A stretch of 64,000 nucleotides of DNA from Klebsiella sp. RHBSTW-00484 (GCF_013705725.1 NZ_CP055481.1:5084001-5148000), one strand, 5' to 3'. Counted from the first letter of the stretch, positions 46,984 through 55,838 are shown. Numbers and translations are program-made. Notes: generated from the sequence alone by a model not told the origin.

Positions 46984-47847
46984 ATGGCAGAACGTATTAC
47001 TGGACACACTGAGCTGATTGGCCTGATTGCAACTCCGATTCGCCACAGCATGTCGCCGACAATGCATAACGAAGCCTTTGCCAAACTGGGGCTGGACTAT
47101 GTTTACCTGGCTTTTGAAGTCGGTAATGAGGAGCTGAAAGATGTCGTACAGGGCTTTCGGGCGCTAAAACTGCGCGGCTGCAACGTCTCTATGCCGAACA
47201 AAACCGAGATTTGCCAGTATCTGGATAAACTCTCCCCGGCAGCAGAACTGGTTGGCGCGGTGAATACCGTGGTGAACGACAACGGCGTGTTAACGGGTCA
47301 CATCACCGATGGCACCGGCTATATGCGCGCGCTGTCTGAAGCAGGCATCGATATCATCGGCAAAAAAATGACCGTATTAGGCGCAGGCGGCGCGGCAACC
47401 GCGCTCTGCGTACAGGCCGCGCTGGATGGCGTCAAAGAGATCTCCATCTTCAACCGTAAAGATAAATTCTTCGCCAACGCAGAACAAACCGTCGCCAAGA
47501 TCCGTAATAACACCAACTGTGCGATCCATCTGTTCGACCTGGACGATCATGACAAACTGCGCGCCGAGATCGACAGCAGCGTCATTCTTACTAATGCGAC
47601 CGGCGTTGGCATGAAACCGTTTGAAGGCCAGATGCTGCTGCCTGACGACAGCTTCCTGCGTCCGGATCTGATCGTTTCTGACGTGGTTTATAACCCGCGC
47701 AAAACGTATCTGCTGGAAGTAGCTGAGAAAAAAGGCTGCCGCACCATCAACGGTCTGGGCATGATGCTCTGGCAAGGTGCGCGTGCTTTTGAAATCTGGA
47801 CGGGCAAAGAAATGCCGGTTGAACACGTCAAAAGTATCCTTTTTTAA
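46984..47847 (+). CDS. Quinate/shikimate dehydrogenase, YdiB type
   Basis: The 287-residue enzyme interconverts quinate or shikimate with the 3-dehydro acid using NAD(P). The substrate motif is ATPIRHSMSPTMHNEAF, and the catalytic Lys is in SMPNKTEIC, as in YdiB rather than AroE. The nucleotide loop is VLGAGGAATALCVQAA, and FNRKDKF in place of the AroE basic NRT motif points to NAD use. It sits 10 bases after the enoate-reductase-like gene with GAGG before the ATG. In E. coli ydiB is next to aroD and a transporter, so this is the same functional pairing at another locus. Confidence 0.9.
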   Translation: MAERITGHTELIGLIATPIRHSMSPTMHNEAFAKLGLDYVYLAFEVGNEELKDVVQGFRALKLRGCNVSMPNKTEICQYLDKLSPAAELVGAVNTVVNDNGVLTGHITDGTGYMRALSEAGIDIIGKKMTVLGAGGAATALCVQAALDGVKEISIFNRKDKFFANAEQTVAKIRNNTNCAIHLFDLDDHDKLRAEIDSSVILTNATGVGMKPFEGQMLLPDDSFLRPDLIVSDVVYNPRKTYLLEVAEKKGCRTINGLGMMLWQGARAFEIWTGKEMPVEHVKSILF

Positions 47848-47859
47848 GGATGGGGCGCG

Positions 47860-49074
47860 ATGAAAAATAAATATGTCCCAACGGCAGCGGGGCTATACCT
47901 TAACTATCTGATCCATGGCATGGGGGTATTATTAATTACCCTCAATATGGCGAATTTACAGACGCAATGGGGAACCGACGCTGCCGGCGTCTCCATCGTC
48001 ATATCGTCGCTAGGTATTGGTAAACTCGCCACGATCGTGACAGGATTCCTGTCCGATCGCTTTGGACGCAAACCCTTTATCTATCTCGGGATCGCCAGCT
48101 ATCTGGTGTTTTTCCTCGGTATTTTACTGACGAAAAACATTTATATGGCCTACTTCTTCGGCATTATGGCCGGTCTGGCGAACAGCTTCCTCGATTCCGG
48201 AACCTATCCGGCGCTGATGGAGTCTTTCCCTAACTCCGCCAGCCGCGCGAACGTGCTGATTAAAGCCTTCGTCTCTGCCGGGCAGTTCCTGCTGCCGTTC
48301 ATCATCGGTGCGCTGATATGGGCGAATATGTGGTATGGCTGGTCGTTTATCATCGCCGCGGCATTGATGGTTATAAGTGCCATCTATTTGATAAGAATGC
48401 CTTTCCCGGATCATCGGGCGAAAAAGGAAACCGTCGAAAAGTCGCAAGCAGTTACAGCGGCTCCGCAAGCTAATTCCAGCAAGCTGGATATGGTGATATT
48501 TACCCTGTACGGCTATATCGGGATGGCGACTTTCTATCTGGTTAGTCAATGGTTAGCACAGTACGGCGAGTTCGTTGCAGGGATCCCGCATGAGTCGGCA
48601 ATTAAGCTGCTGAGTGTCTATACTGCCGGTTCTCTGACTTGCGTATTTGTCACCGCGGCCTTTGTCAAAGAGGTGTTCAGTTCGGCCATCGCCATGATCA
48701 TCTATACCTTCCTGTCGATGATTTCATTGCTGATCGTCTGCTTGTTTCCCACGCCAATGGTGGTCACTGGGTTCGCCTTTATCATCGGCTTTGCCGCCGC
48801 TGGCGGTGTTCTGCAGATAGGCGCGACCATTATGGCGATGAGCTTTCCTAACGGAAAAGGCAAAGCCACTGGGATCTTTTATACCGCAGGGAGTCTGGCC
48901 AGCTTTACGATCCCGCTAATCACGGCAAAACTGTCGAAGATTGGTATCGCCAGCATTATGTGGTTTGATCTCCTGATCGCTATCGTCGGCTTTGTGATCG
49001 CTCTGTACATCGGTTATCGTCAGTTTCAGGCTCGCGCCGCTGCAAAAACATCTCATGTTGCAGCAACCGCCTGA
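47860..49074 (+). CDS. MFS transporter, YdiN/YdiM-like
   Basis: The 404-residue inner-membrane protein has 12 hydrophobic segments and the MFS loop motif GFLSDRFGRKPF between helices 2 and 3. A cytoplasmic loop rich in Ala, Gln and Lys (195-225) splits the two halves. It resembles the E. coli YdiN/YdiM group, which also lies beside ydiB and aroD. Its position 12 bases after the dehydrogenase suggests it carries the same compound, such as quinate or shikimate, but the substrate is not readable from sequence. Confidence 0.85.
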   Translation: MKNKYVPTAAGLYLNYLIHGMGVLLITLNMANLQTQWGTDAAGVSIVISSLGIGKLATIVTGFLSDRFGRKPFIYLGIASYLVFFLGILLTKNIYMAYFFGIMAGLANSFLDSGTYPALMESFPNSASRANVLIKAFVSAGQFLLPFIIGALIWANMWYGWSFIIAAALMVISAIYLIRMPFPDHRAKKETVEKSQAVTAAPQANSSKLDMVIFTLYGYIGMATFYLVSQWLAQYGEFVAGIPHESAIKLLSVYTAGSLTCVFVTAAFVKEVFSSAIAMIIYTFLSMISLLIVCLFPTPMVVTGFAFIIGFAAAGGVLQIGATIMAMSFPNGKGKATGIFYTAGSLASFTIPLITAKLSKIGIASIMWFDLLIAIVGFVIALYIGYRQFQARAAAKTSHVAATA

Positions 49075-49107
49075 TGGTCAATGACAAAAAGAATAATGGA
49101 TACCAAC

Positions 49108-49863
49108 ATGACTAAAGCAGTAACAGTAAAAAACATCACCTTCCAGGAAGGGGAAACCCTGATTTGCGTTCCGCTGATTGGTAAAACCATTGACGAACTG
49201 CAAGTCAATGCTCGCGCCCTGGCTACCGCCGGAGCCGACATTATCGAATGGCGTGTTGATCACTTCACGCAGGTTAGAGAAATTGAGCAGGTACTGTTGG
49301 CGTTGGGCGAAATTCGTCAATTGCTGAAAGACATTCCGCTGCTGTTCACCTTCCGCAGTAAAAAAGAGGGCGGCGAAACGGAAATTAGCGATGAAGCTTA
49401 TTTTGAACTGAATCGCCAGGCGGCGGTTAGCGGGCTCGCTGACGTCATTGATGTCGAGCTATTCAATGATGAAGCACAGATTCGTTCACTGGTGAACGAT
49501 GCCCATGCGGCTGGCGTAAAAGTCATCATGAGTAATCATGATTTCCATAAAACTCCAGCTCAGGAAGATATTATCTACCGCCTGCGTCGTATGCAGGACC
49601 TGGGTGCCGATTTACCGAAAATCGCCGTCATGCCGCAGTCGCCGCAGGATGTGTTAACCCTGCTGTCTGCAACCCTGACGATGAAAGAAAAATATGCAAC
49701 CCGCCCATTAATTACCATGTCGATGGGTAAATCCGGCGGAGTTAGCCGGGTAACGGGTCGTTTGTTCGGTTCAGCAATGACCTTCGGTACCGTGGGTCAG
49801 GCGTCAGCACCGGGACAAATCGCCATTACTCAGCTGCGTGAGCTGATGGATATTCTGTCCTGA
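49108..49863 (+). CDS. aroD: Type I 3-dehydroquinate dehydratase (paralogue)
   Basis: The enzyme dehydrates 3-dehydroquinate to 3-dehydroshikimate through a Schiff base. The catalytic His is in VIMSNHDFHKTP and the Lys in LPKIAVMPQSP. EWRVDHF, LFTFRSKKEGGE and ITMSMGKSGGVSR are the other conserved stretches. The start MTKAVTVKN gives 251 residues, close to E. coli AroD (252), with GGA 7 bases upstream. In-frame ATGs at 49081 and 49096 would add up to 9 residues. Its operon partners favour a catabolic role over aromatic amino acid synthesis, though it could serve both. Confidence 0.88.
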   Translation: MTKAVTVKNITFQEGETLICVPLIGKTIDELQVNARALATAGADIIEWRVDHFTQVREIEQVLLALGEIRQLLKDIPLLFTFRSKKEGGETEISDEAYFELNRQAAVSGLADVIDVELFNDEAQIRSLVNDAHAAGVKVIMSNHDFHKTPAQEDIIYRLRRMQDLGADLPKIAVMPQSPQDVLTLLSATLTMKEKYATRPLITMSMGKSGGVSRVTGRLFGSAMTFGTVGQASAPGQIAITQLRELMDILS

Positions 49864-49872
49864 TAAAACGGT

Positions 49873-49893
49873 GCCCGGAGGTTTCCTCCGGGC
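49873..49893 (+). terminator. Hairpin after aroD paralogue
   Basis: GCCCGGAGG (49873-49881) and CCTCCGGGC (49885-49893) form a perfect 9-bp stem with a 3-base loop. The T content after it is poor, so termination may be partial. Confidence 0.65.
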
Positions 49894-49896
49894 ATC

Positions 49897-50023
49897 TATA
49901 CCCGTCGTCTTTCAAGTTGCTTCTTTGTTGGCTACGTTCGTTCACCCCAGTCACTTACTTGAGTAAGCTCCCGGGGATTCTCTCTCTTGCCGCCTCAAAG
50001 CAACTCGAAATCCATTGGGTATA
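49897..50023. repeat. ERIC (IRU) element
   Basis: The 127-base element has TATACCC/GGGTATA ends and the ERIC core, with the two arms around CACCCCAGTCACTTACTT and AAGCTCCCGGGGATTC matching the classic ERIC sequences. It lies between the convergent aroD and lysR genes, where it does no obvious harm. It is one of three copies in this window. Confidence 0.93.
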
Positions 50024-50035
50024 TACTCCAGAGAC

Positions 50036-50932
50036 TTAAATCATTTTTTGGCTGTCATTAATAATGACATTCTTAAACGACTGAATTGCAGGGGAAAGTA
50101 CCCGCTCTTTCATCGTTGCCAGATAGATATAGCGTGGAGGAATCGCATTTTTAATCGTCAGGATATGCACGTTGTAGTACGAGAGTGCGGAAATTCGCGG
50201 CATAATCGCAATACCATAATCAATACTCACCAGCCCCGCCATCGCCGTATCCTCGTCAACGTAGCAAGCAATGTCCGGCACTAATTTTTGCTGCATAAAT
50301 ACGTTATCGATAAAAGGCCGCAGACCGCTATTTTCTGAAAAATAGACATAGGGATAATGAATCGTCTCAACCAGATCGACTTCATCATCATATAGCCTGG
50401 CAAGAGGATGATCTTTCGCCGTCACTACAACAAGTTCTTGCTGAATAATTGGAATAAAATCAATATCGGGTTCATCAGCAATATAAGAGCAAATGGCTAA
50501 ATCAGTTTTTCCGGCCTTCAGCTCCTGCAGCAACGTTAGCGACGTGCCCTGAGTAAAAGAAAACGTCACATTGTGACAAGATGGTGAAAGTGAGTATTTA
50601 TTAATTAACTGCGGAACAACAAACTCACCCATTGTATAAATAAAAGCAATACGAATATTCTCTTTGTTTTCCGCACTATTTTTTTGCAGCGTCATGCGAC
50701 CATTTTCCAGAGAAGCCAGCGCATCTTCCACGTAGGGCAGAAAGCGTTTACCATTCTGTGTGATCTTGACATTTCGCCCTTTTCTGGCAAATAGCGCCAC
50801 TCCCAGTTCTTTCTCCAGCTCAGATATGGCATGGCTTAAGGAGGGCTGGGTGATGAAAAGACTAGAGGCCGCCTCGGTGTAATGCTCGGTTTCTGCCAGT
50901 CGCTTAAAATAATAAAGTTGCTTTAGGTTCAT
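50036..50932 (-). CDS. LysR-type regulator
   Basis: The 298-residue protein has an N-terminal winged helix (LKQLYYFKRLAETEHYTEAA, then SSLFITQPSLSHAISELEKE) and a LysR effector domain beginning near residue 92 (IRIAFIYTMGEFVVPQL). This start is shared by regulators of organic-acid and aromatic pathways such as the CynR/AlsR type. It is divergent from the second transporter across 232 bases and convergent with the aroD operon. It probably controls the transporter and perhaps the operon at 44940-49863. The inducer is unknown. Confidence 0.85.
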   Translation of the reverse strand: MNLKQLYYFKRLAETEHYTEAASSLFITQPSLSHAISELEKELGVALFARKGRNVKITQNGKRFLPYVEDALASLENGRMTLQKNSAENKENIRIAFIYTMGEFVVPQLINKYSLSPSCHNVTFSFTQGTSLTLLQELKAGKTDLAICSYIADEPDIDFIPIIQQELVVVTAKDHPLARLYDDEVDLVETIHYPYVYFSENSGLRPFIDNVFMQQKLVPDIACYVDEDTAMAGLVSIDYGIAIMPRISALSYYNVHILTIKNAIPPRYIYLATMKERVLSPAIQSFKNVIINDSQKMI

Positions 50933-51164
50933 TATTTTTGCTCGTATAATATAAGAATAAAACTAATGCACCTAATATACCATACAAGCCATCTATGATG
51001 AGTCGCAAAGGGAAAATATCGGCGTCGCATCAAATATTGTTTTGTTATTTTATTCATCACGTAACAAAGGATTGCAATATCATAGACTAAATCAATGGTT
51101 CAGTAGAATATTTTTGCATGTGTCAATATATGCAAAAATATTTTAAACTTTAAAGGAACTCTCA
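50933..51164. promoter_or_regulatory. Divergent lysR-transporter region with 13-bp inverted repeat
   Basis: AATATTTTTGCAT (51107-51119) and ATGCAAAAATATT (51130-51142) are exact complements around a 10-base loop. They lie 22 bases before the transporter ATG. The repeat overlaps the position of the promoter or 5' leader. AAAGGAAC before the ATG is the ribosome site. Confidence 0.6.
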
Positions 51165-52475
51165 ATGAGGATAAACGATGTTCAGGAAAGGCCTATTTCG
51201 CCACCGGCCACGCAGAAGCGAACCAAAACGCGAATTGTAATTTTAATGTTACTCTCTATTGGTACGATGATAAATTATCTTGATCGTACTATCCTTGGTA
51301 TTGTTGCTCCTAAGTTAACAAGCGAAATACATATCGATCCGGCAATGATGGGCATCGTCTTTTCTGCTTTTGCCTGGACCTATGCGCTGGCACAAATCCC
51401 TGGCGGCATGTTTTTAGATCGCTTTGGTAACAAATTAACCTACGCGCTTTCAATTTTTTTCTGGTCAACCTTCACTCTATTACAAAGCTTTTCAGTCGGG
51501 TTAAAATCCTTATTGCTATTGCGTTTAGGTCTGGGAATCAGTGAAGCACCCTGTTTCCCGGTCAACAGTCGGGTCGTGAGTAAATGGTTTCCCCAACATG
51601 AACGCGCACGTGCAACGGCAACTTACACCGTCGGAGAATATATTGGCCTGGCGGCATTCTCTCCTTTACTCTTTATTATTCTTGAACATCACGGCTGGAG
51701 AACGTTATTTTTTATTACTGGTGGTTTAGGTATTGCCTTCACTTTTGTATGGTGGAAATTTTATCACGAACCGCATGAATCCAAAACCGCAAATAAAGCC
51801 GAACTGGAATATATCGGTTTAGAAAATACCGAGAAAGCGAATGAAAATGTCCCTTTCAACTGGCCCGATGCAAAACGCTTACTGTGCTGCAGGCAAATCA
51901 TTGGCGCCAGCCTTGGACAGTTTGCAGGCAATACTACGCTGGTTTTCTTCCTGACCTGGTTCCCCACCTATCTGGCCAATGAGCGCCATTTGCCATGGCT
52001 TCACGTTGGTTTCTTCGCCTCCTGGCCATTTATGGCAGCGGCTGTTGGCATTCTTTTCGGTGGCTGGGTCTCCGACAAAATATTAAGAAAAACTAAGTCT
52101 GTAAATATTAGTCGAAAATTACCCATTATTTCAGGGCTGTTGCTTTCCAGCTGTATCATCGCGGCTAACTGGGTGGAGAGTAACACTGCGGTCATTATTA
52201 TTATGTCAATAGCCTTCTTTGGTCAGGGGATGGTTGGACTGGGTTGGACGCTAATTTCAGATATTGCCCCTAAAAATATGGCTGGGCTTACTGGTGGGAT
52301 CTTCAACTTTTGCGCAAATATGGCGTCGATCATTACCCCATTAATTATTGGCGTCATCATATCGATGACCGGTAATTTCTTCTACGCACTCATTTATATT
52401 GGTCTGACGGCATTTATTGGCGTGTTCGCCTATATCTTTATTATCGGCGATATCAAACGGATTGTGTTGAAATAG
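51165..52475 (+). CDS. MFS anion:cation symporter family transporter
   Basis: The 436-residue inner-membrane protein carries NYLDRTILGIVAPKL at helix 1 and GGMFLDRFGNKL in the A loop. This pattern belongs to the ACS family that includes glucarate, galactonate and hexuronate permeases (GudP, DgoT, ExuT). ACS members import organic acid anions with protons. Given the neighbouring quinate/shikimate enzymes, a ring-carboxylate substrate is plausible but inferred. The gene is divergent from the LysR gene and ends at a shared terminator with setA. Confidence 0.85.
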   Translation: MRINDVQERPISPPATQKRTKTRIVILMLLSIGTMINYLDRTILGIVAPKLTSEIHIDPAMMGIVFSAFAWTYALAQIPGGMFLDRFGNKLTYALSIFFWSTFTLLQSFSVGLKSLLLLRLGLGISEAPCFPVNSRVVSKWFPQHERARATATYTVGEYIGLAAFSPLLFIILEHHGWRTLFFITGGLGIAFTFVWWKFYHEPHESKTANKAELEYIGLENTEKANENVPFNWPDAKRLLCCRQIIGASLGQFAGNTTLVFFLTWFPTYLANERHLPWLHVGFFASWPFMAAAVGILFGGWVSDKILRKTKSVNISRKLPIISGLLLSSCIIAANWVESNTAVIIIMSIAFFGQGMVGLGWTLISDIAPKNMAGLTGGIFNFCANMASIITPLIIGVIISMTGNFFYALIYIGLTAFIGVFAYIFIIGDIKRIVLK

Positions 52476-52493
52476 CAAATCAGGTGAAACTAT

Positions 52494-52516
52494 CCCGGCA
52501 GGCATCACCTGCCGGG
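52494..52516. terminator. Bidirectional terminator between transporter and setA
   Basis: CCCGGCAGG (52494-52502) and CCTGCCGGG (52508-52516) form a perfect 9-bp stem with a 5-base loop. It lies between two convergent genes. Confidence 0.75.
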
Positions 52517-52528
52517 GTAGCTAAGTCA

Positions 52529-53713
52529 TTAGATATCCTTAACTTTACAGGTCATAAACAGCGTCACCAGCGAAATAGCGGCAATGGTCCAGTAAACGCT
52601 GGCGTGTCCATAGCTCTGCGATACCGCCCCCTGAATGACCCCAGCCAGAATCACCCCAGTGGAGATACTGTTGGTGAACAGCGTCGTTGCCGCCCCTGCC
52701 CTTCCGGGCATCAGGTCCTGAAACCACAGCATACCAATCCCGGCGACGATGCCAATAAACACGGCGTTAAACAACTGTAGTGCCAGCAACGCCACTCGGT
52801 CGTGAAACAGAATCAGGCCGACATAAAACAGCACGCCTGCCGCAACCGCCGTCACCATCATATTGCGTTTGCCCCAGCGCTTAACGTAGTAGCCCGCCAG
52901 AATCATTGCCGGAATTTCCAGCCCGGCGGCAGTCCCCATCAAAATCCCCGCAAGACTATCCGGCAGACCCAGATCGCTGCTAATCCACAATGGCATATCG
53001 ATGATATACATGGTGTTGCAGGTCCACATCAGGGTAGAGGCGATAAACAGCATACGCACGTTTTTATCGTGCCATCCCCCAGCTTGTTGCAATACTTCGG
53101 CGCCTTCCGAAGGCTGCTCAACGCGGGCGACCGAGGGCAACTTGAAGGCGATCAGCACCAGACTGATGACAAAAATGCCCGCCGCTATCGTAAACATGGT
53201 GGTAAAGCCGTAATTCAGCGCCAACATAAAAGCCAGCGGTGGGCCAATCACCCACGCCAGCGAGAGCTGAGCACGCATTATCGAACTGAACATCACCACT
53301 TCACGCGCCGAACTATCGGCATATTCCCGCGCCAGCGCAAAAAGCTGCGGCATCGCGGCATTCGCCACCGAAGCCAGCATCACCCCGCAGGTAATCAGCG
53401 TCAGATAATGGCGATTAAATGCAAACAGCAGCGCATTGCCTACCGCCATCAGGCAGCAGAACATAATCAAGCGCCGACGATCGCCCCGGCTATCGGAGCG
53501 CTTGGCCAGCGCCAGGCTGACCAGAATCCCGGCAATCGCGTTAACCGTATAGAAAAGCCCCACCCAGAAAGGCTGTGCGCCCACTTCGCGGCTAAGAAAT
53601 AAACTGAGCGTTGGCGCCTGCAGCGCGCCAGCGATTCCCATCATGAAAGCGACCAGCATAAAAGCGGCGTAAACGCCGTTAAGACGTCGCCCCATCGTCA
53701 TTAACCACAGCAT
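52529..53713 (-). CDS. setA: Sugar efflux transporter SetA
   Basis: SetA exports glucose analogues and lactose and helps the cell recover from sugar-phosphate stress. The 394 residues contain 12 membrane segments and the family stretches LQAPTLSLFLSREVGAQPFW and GIGMLWFQDLMPGRAG. It starts 31 bases after the sgrS terminator on the same strand, so read-through from sgrS could express it, as reported in E. coli. The sequence is intact. Confidence 0.96.
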   Translation of the reverse strand: MLWLMTMGRRLNGVYAAFMLVAFMMGIAGALQAPTLSLFLSREVGAQPFWVGLFYTVNAIAGILVSLALAKRSDSRGDRRRLIMFCCLMAVGNALLFAFNRHYLTLITCGVMLASVANAAMPQLFALAREYADSSAREVVMFSSIMRAQLSLAWVIGPPLAFMLALNYGFTTMFTIAAGIFVISLVLIAFKLPSVARVEQPSEGAEVLQQAGGWHDKNVRMLFIASTLMWTCNTMYIIDMPLWISSDLGLPDSLAGILMGTAAGLEIPAMILAGYYVKRWGKRNMMVTAVAAGVLFYVGLILFHDRVALLALQLFNAVFIGIVAGIGMLWFQDLMPGRAGAATTLFTNSISTGVILAGVIQGAVSQSYGHASVYWTIAAISLVTLFMTCKVKDI

Positions 53714-53781
53714 GTCATGTCCTTAAACCACGCGAAGAAAACGAAAAAAGCCAGCAGAGGTTTTCTGCTGGCGGGTGATTC

Positions 53782-53908
53782 TATACTCTATGGATTTCGA
53801 GTTGCGGGCAGGCGGCCAGAACGTAAGTCCCTGGGAACATAGATAACTATGTGACCTGGGCGAGCGGGCGCAGCCAACGCACCTGCAGCTTGAAAGACGA
53901 CGAGTATA
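53782..53908. repeat. ERIC (IRU) element inside sgrS
   Basis: The element is 127 bases with TATACTC/GAGTATA ends and the ERIC core (GAACATAGATAACTATGTGA). It begins directly next to the sgrS seed, with no base between, and ends one base from the conserved AATCACCC. Confidence 0.93.
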
Positions 53909-53942
53909 ACACCAATACTCAGTCACACATGATGTCTGCAAG

Positions 53943-54095
53943 TCAATGATCAGAGGTCTGCGACGTAACTCCCCACTGCATCAGCTCGCCAAGAATTTTC
54001 TGCTGTCTTCCTGCCATCAGGCGGGCCAGCCAGGACGCATCCTGCGTCGCAGAAAAGTAGCGTAGGTAGAACTGTTTTGTGGTTGACCTCATCAT
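53943..54095 (-). CDS. sgrT: SgrT, inhibitor of glucose PTS uptake
   Basis: The 50-residue protein is encoded in the 5' part of SgrS. It starts MMRSTTKQFYLRYFSATQDA and continues SWLARLMAGRQQKILGELMQ to WGVTSQTSDH. The spacing of KQFY-YF-AT and ELMQW matches E. coli SgrT (43 residues), which blocks the PtsG permease. GGAGG lies 5 bases before the first ATG and 8 before the second, so either can serve. The stop is 15 bases before the sgrS seed. Confidence 0.9.
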   Translation of the reverse strand: MMRSTTKQFYLRYFSATQDASWLARLMAGRQQKILGELMQWGVTSQTSDH

Positions 54096-54182
54096 ATTCA
54101 CCTCCTCACTTCATCGGGGTTAATTATTGACTTAATATAGGAAGTAATAAATTGCTGAGTTTTTATCAGGAGTTCCTCTTTT

Positions 54183-55838
54183 ATGTCTTCCGGTCGTTTA
54201 CAACAGCAGTTCATCCGCTTATGGCAGTGCTGCGACGGCAAGTCGCAGGAGACAACGCTTAATGAGCTGGCAGATATGTTGAGCTGCTCGCGTCGTCATA
54301 TGCGTACCTTACTGAATATGATGGAAGAGCGCGGCTGGCTGACCTGGGAGGCGGAGGTCGGGCGCGGTAAGCGCTCCCGGCTGGCTTTCCTCTATACCGG
54401 TCTCGCCTTGCAACAACAGCGAGCGGAAGACCTGCTTGAGCAGGACAGAATCGATCAACTGGTGCAGTTGGTTGGCGATAAAGCCGCCGTCCGGCAAATG
54501 CTGGTTTCCCATCTCGGCCGCAGCTTCCGTCAGGGGCGGCACATCCTGCGCGTACTTTACTACCGTCCGATGAAAAATCTGCTGCCTGGTAGCGCGCTGC
54601 GCCGCTCGGAAACGCACATCGCCCGGCAGATTTTTAGCGCCCTGACGCGAGTAAATGAGGAAAATGGGGAACTGGAAGCGGATATAGCTCACCATTGGCA
54701 GCAAATTACCCCAACCCACTGGCGTTTTTTTCTGCGTCCTGGCATTCATTTTCATCATGGACGTGAACTGGAAATGGAAGATGTCATCACCTCCTTACAG
54801 CGTAGTAACGCGCTGCCGCTGTTCTCTCATATCGAGCGCATCGACTCCCCTACCGCATGGACGCTGGATATTCATCTCAGCCAACCCGACCGCTGGCTAC
54901 CGTGGCTGCTCAGCCAGGTTCCAGCGATGATCCTGCCGCACGAGTGGCAAGCCATGGACAACTTCTCCAGCATCCCCATTGGTACCGGGCCGTACTCGGT
55001 CGTACGTAATAACCAGAACCAGCTTAAAATTCATGCCTTCGATGACTATTTCGGCTATCGGGCGCTGATTGATGAAGTTAACGTCTGGGTGCTGCCGGAA
55101 ATCAGCGAAGAACCCAATGGCGGATTAACGCTCCAGGGCACCACGGAGAGTGAAAAAGCAGTGGAAAGCCGTCTGGAAGAGGGTTGCTACTATCTGCTGT
55201 TCGACGCCCGCAGCCCGCTCGGCGGCAACACCGCGGTTCGCCAGTGGTTAAGCTACCTGTTCCAGCCCGCCAGCCTGCTCTATCACGCTGGTGAACATTA
55301 TCAGGGCAACTGGTTCCCGGCCTACGGCCTGCTACCCCGCTGGCACCATGCGCGCAGCCACGCTTGCGAAAAACCGCCAGGCCTGGAGACGGTCAAGCTG
55401 ACCTATTACCAGGACCACGTCGAGCATCGCTTGATCGGTGGGATTATGGCGACGCTGCTGGCCGAACATCAGGTCAAACTGGAAATTCAGGAGCTGGAGT
55501 ACGAAGAGTGGCATCGCGGCGAAGTGGTCAGCGACGTGTGGCTCAATAGCGCCAACTTCACGTTACCGATCGATTTTTCCCTGTTTGCCTGGCTGTATGA
55601 AGTCCCGCTGATTCGCCACTGTATTCCCATTGATTGGGAGCAAGATGCCAGCCGTTGGCGCGCGGGAGAGCTTAATCCGGCCACCTGGAGCCAGCAGCTG
55701 TTGGCCAATCAAACCATTGTGCCGCTCATACACCATTGGCTGATGATCCAGGGGCAGCGCAGCATGCGCGGCGTGCGCATGAATACCCTCGGCTGGTTCG
55801 ACTTTAAATCCGCGTGGTTTGCACCACCGGAGCCGTAA
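54183..55838 (+). CDS. sgrR: Transcriptional activator SgrR
   Basis: SgrR senses sugar-phosphate stress and activates sgrS. An N-terminal DNA-binding domain ([20 protein letters not shown], near residue 24) is followed by a solute-binding-protein-like domain from about 160 ([20 protein letters not shown]) that probably binds a small molecule. The 551 residues match E. coli. The gene diverges from sgrS across 67 bases, so one short region carries both promoters. Downstream lies the thiB operon. Confidence 0.96.
   Translation: MSSGRLQQQFIRLWQCCDGKSQETTLNELADMLSCSRRHMRTLLNMMEERGWLTWEAEVGRGKRSRLAFLYTGLALQQQRAEDLLEQDRIDQLVQLVGDKAAVRQMLVSHLGRSFRQGRHILRVLYYRPMKNLLPGSALRRSETHIARQIFSALTRVNEENGELEADIAHHWQQITPTHWRFFLRPGIHFHHGRELEMEDVITSLQRSNALPLFSHIERIDSPTAWTLDIHLSQPDRWLPWLLSQVPAMILPHEWQAMDNFSSIPIGTGPYSVVRNNQNQLKIHAFDDYFGYRALIDEVNVWVLPEISEEPNGGLTLQGTTESEKAVESRLEEGCYYLLFDARSPLGGNTAVRQWLSYLFQPASLLYHAGEHYQGNWFPAYGLLPRWHHARSHACEKPPGLETVKLTYYQDHVEHRLIGGIMATLLAEHQVKLEIQELEYEEWHRGEVVSDVWLNSANFTLPIDFSLFAWLYEVPLIRHCIPIDWEQDASRWRAGELNPATWSQQLLANQTIVPLIHHWLMIQGQRSMRGVRMNTLGWFDFKSAWFAPPEP

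Larger units (their letters stand above)
53744..54115 (-). ncRNA. sgrS: SgrS small RNA, enlarged by an ERIC insertion
   Basis: SgrS represses ptsG mRNA with Hfq during sugar-phosphate stress. The ptsG-pairing seed is complete (GTGTGACTGAGTATTGGTGT, minus strand, 53909-53928). The 3' part has AATCACCC and the terminator stem GCCAGCAG/CTGCTGGC (53750-53772) with six T. The 5' end is placed at GATGAAG (54115) by analogy with E. coli. A 127-base ERIC separates seed and terminator, making the RNA about 370 nt against 227 nt in E. coli. The ERIC sits in the loop of the small GGUG...CACC hairpin that precedes the terminator and belongs to the Hfq-binding module. The sgrT gene lies in the 5' half. 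It is divergent from sgrR, its activator. Confidence 0.88.

Noticed and set aside
52802..53602. Long open frame opposite setA (266 codons)
   Set aside because: It is a shadow of setA, with a composition dominated by Arg, His and Gln and no ribosome site.
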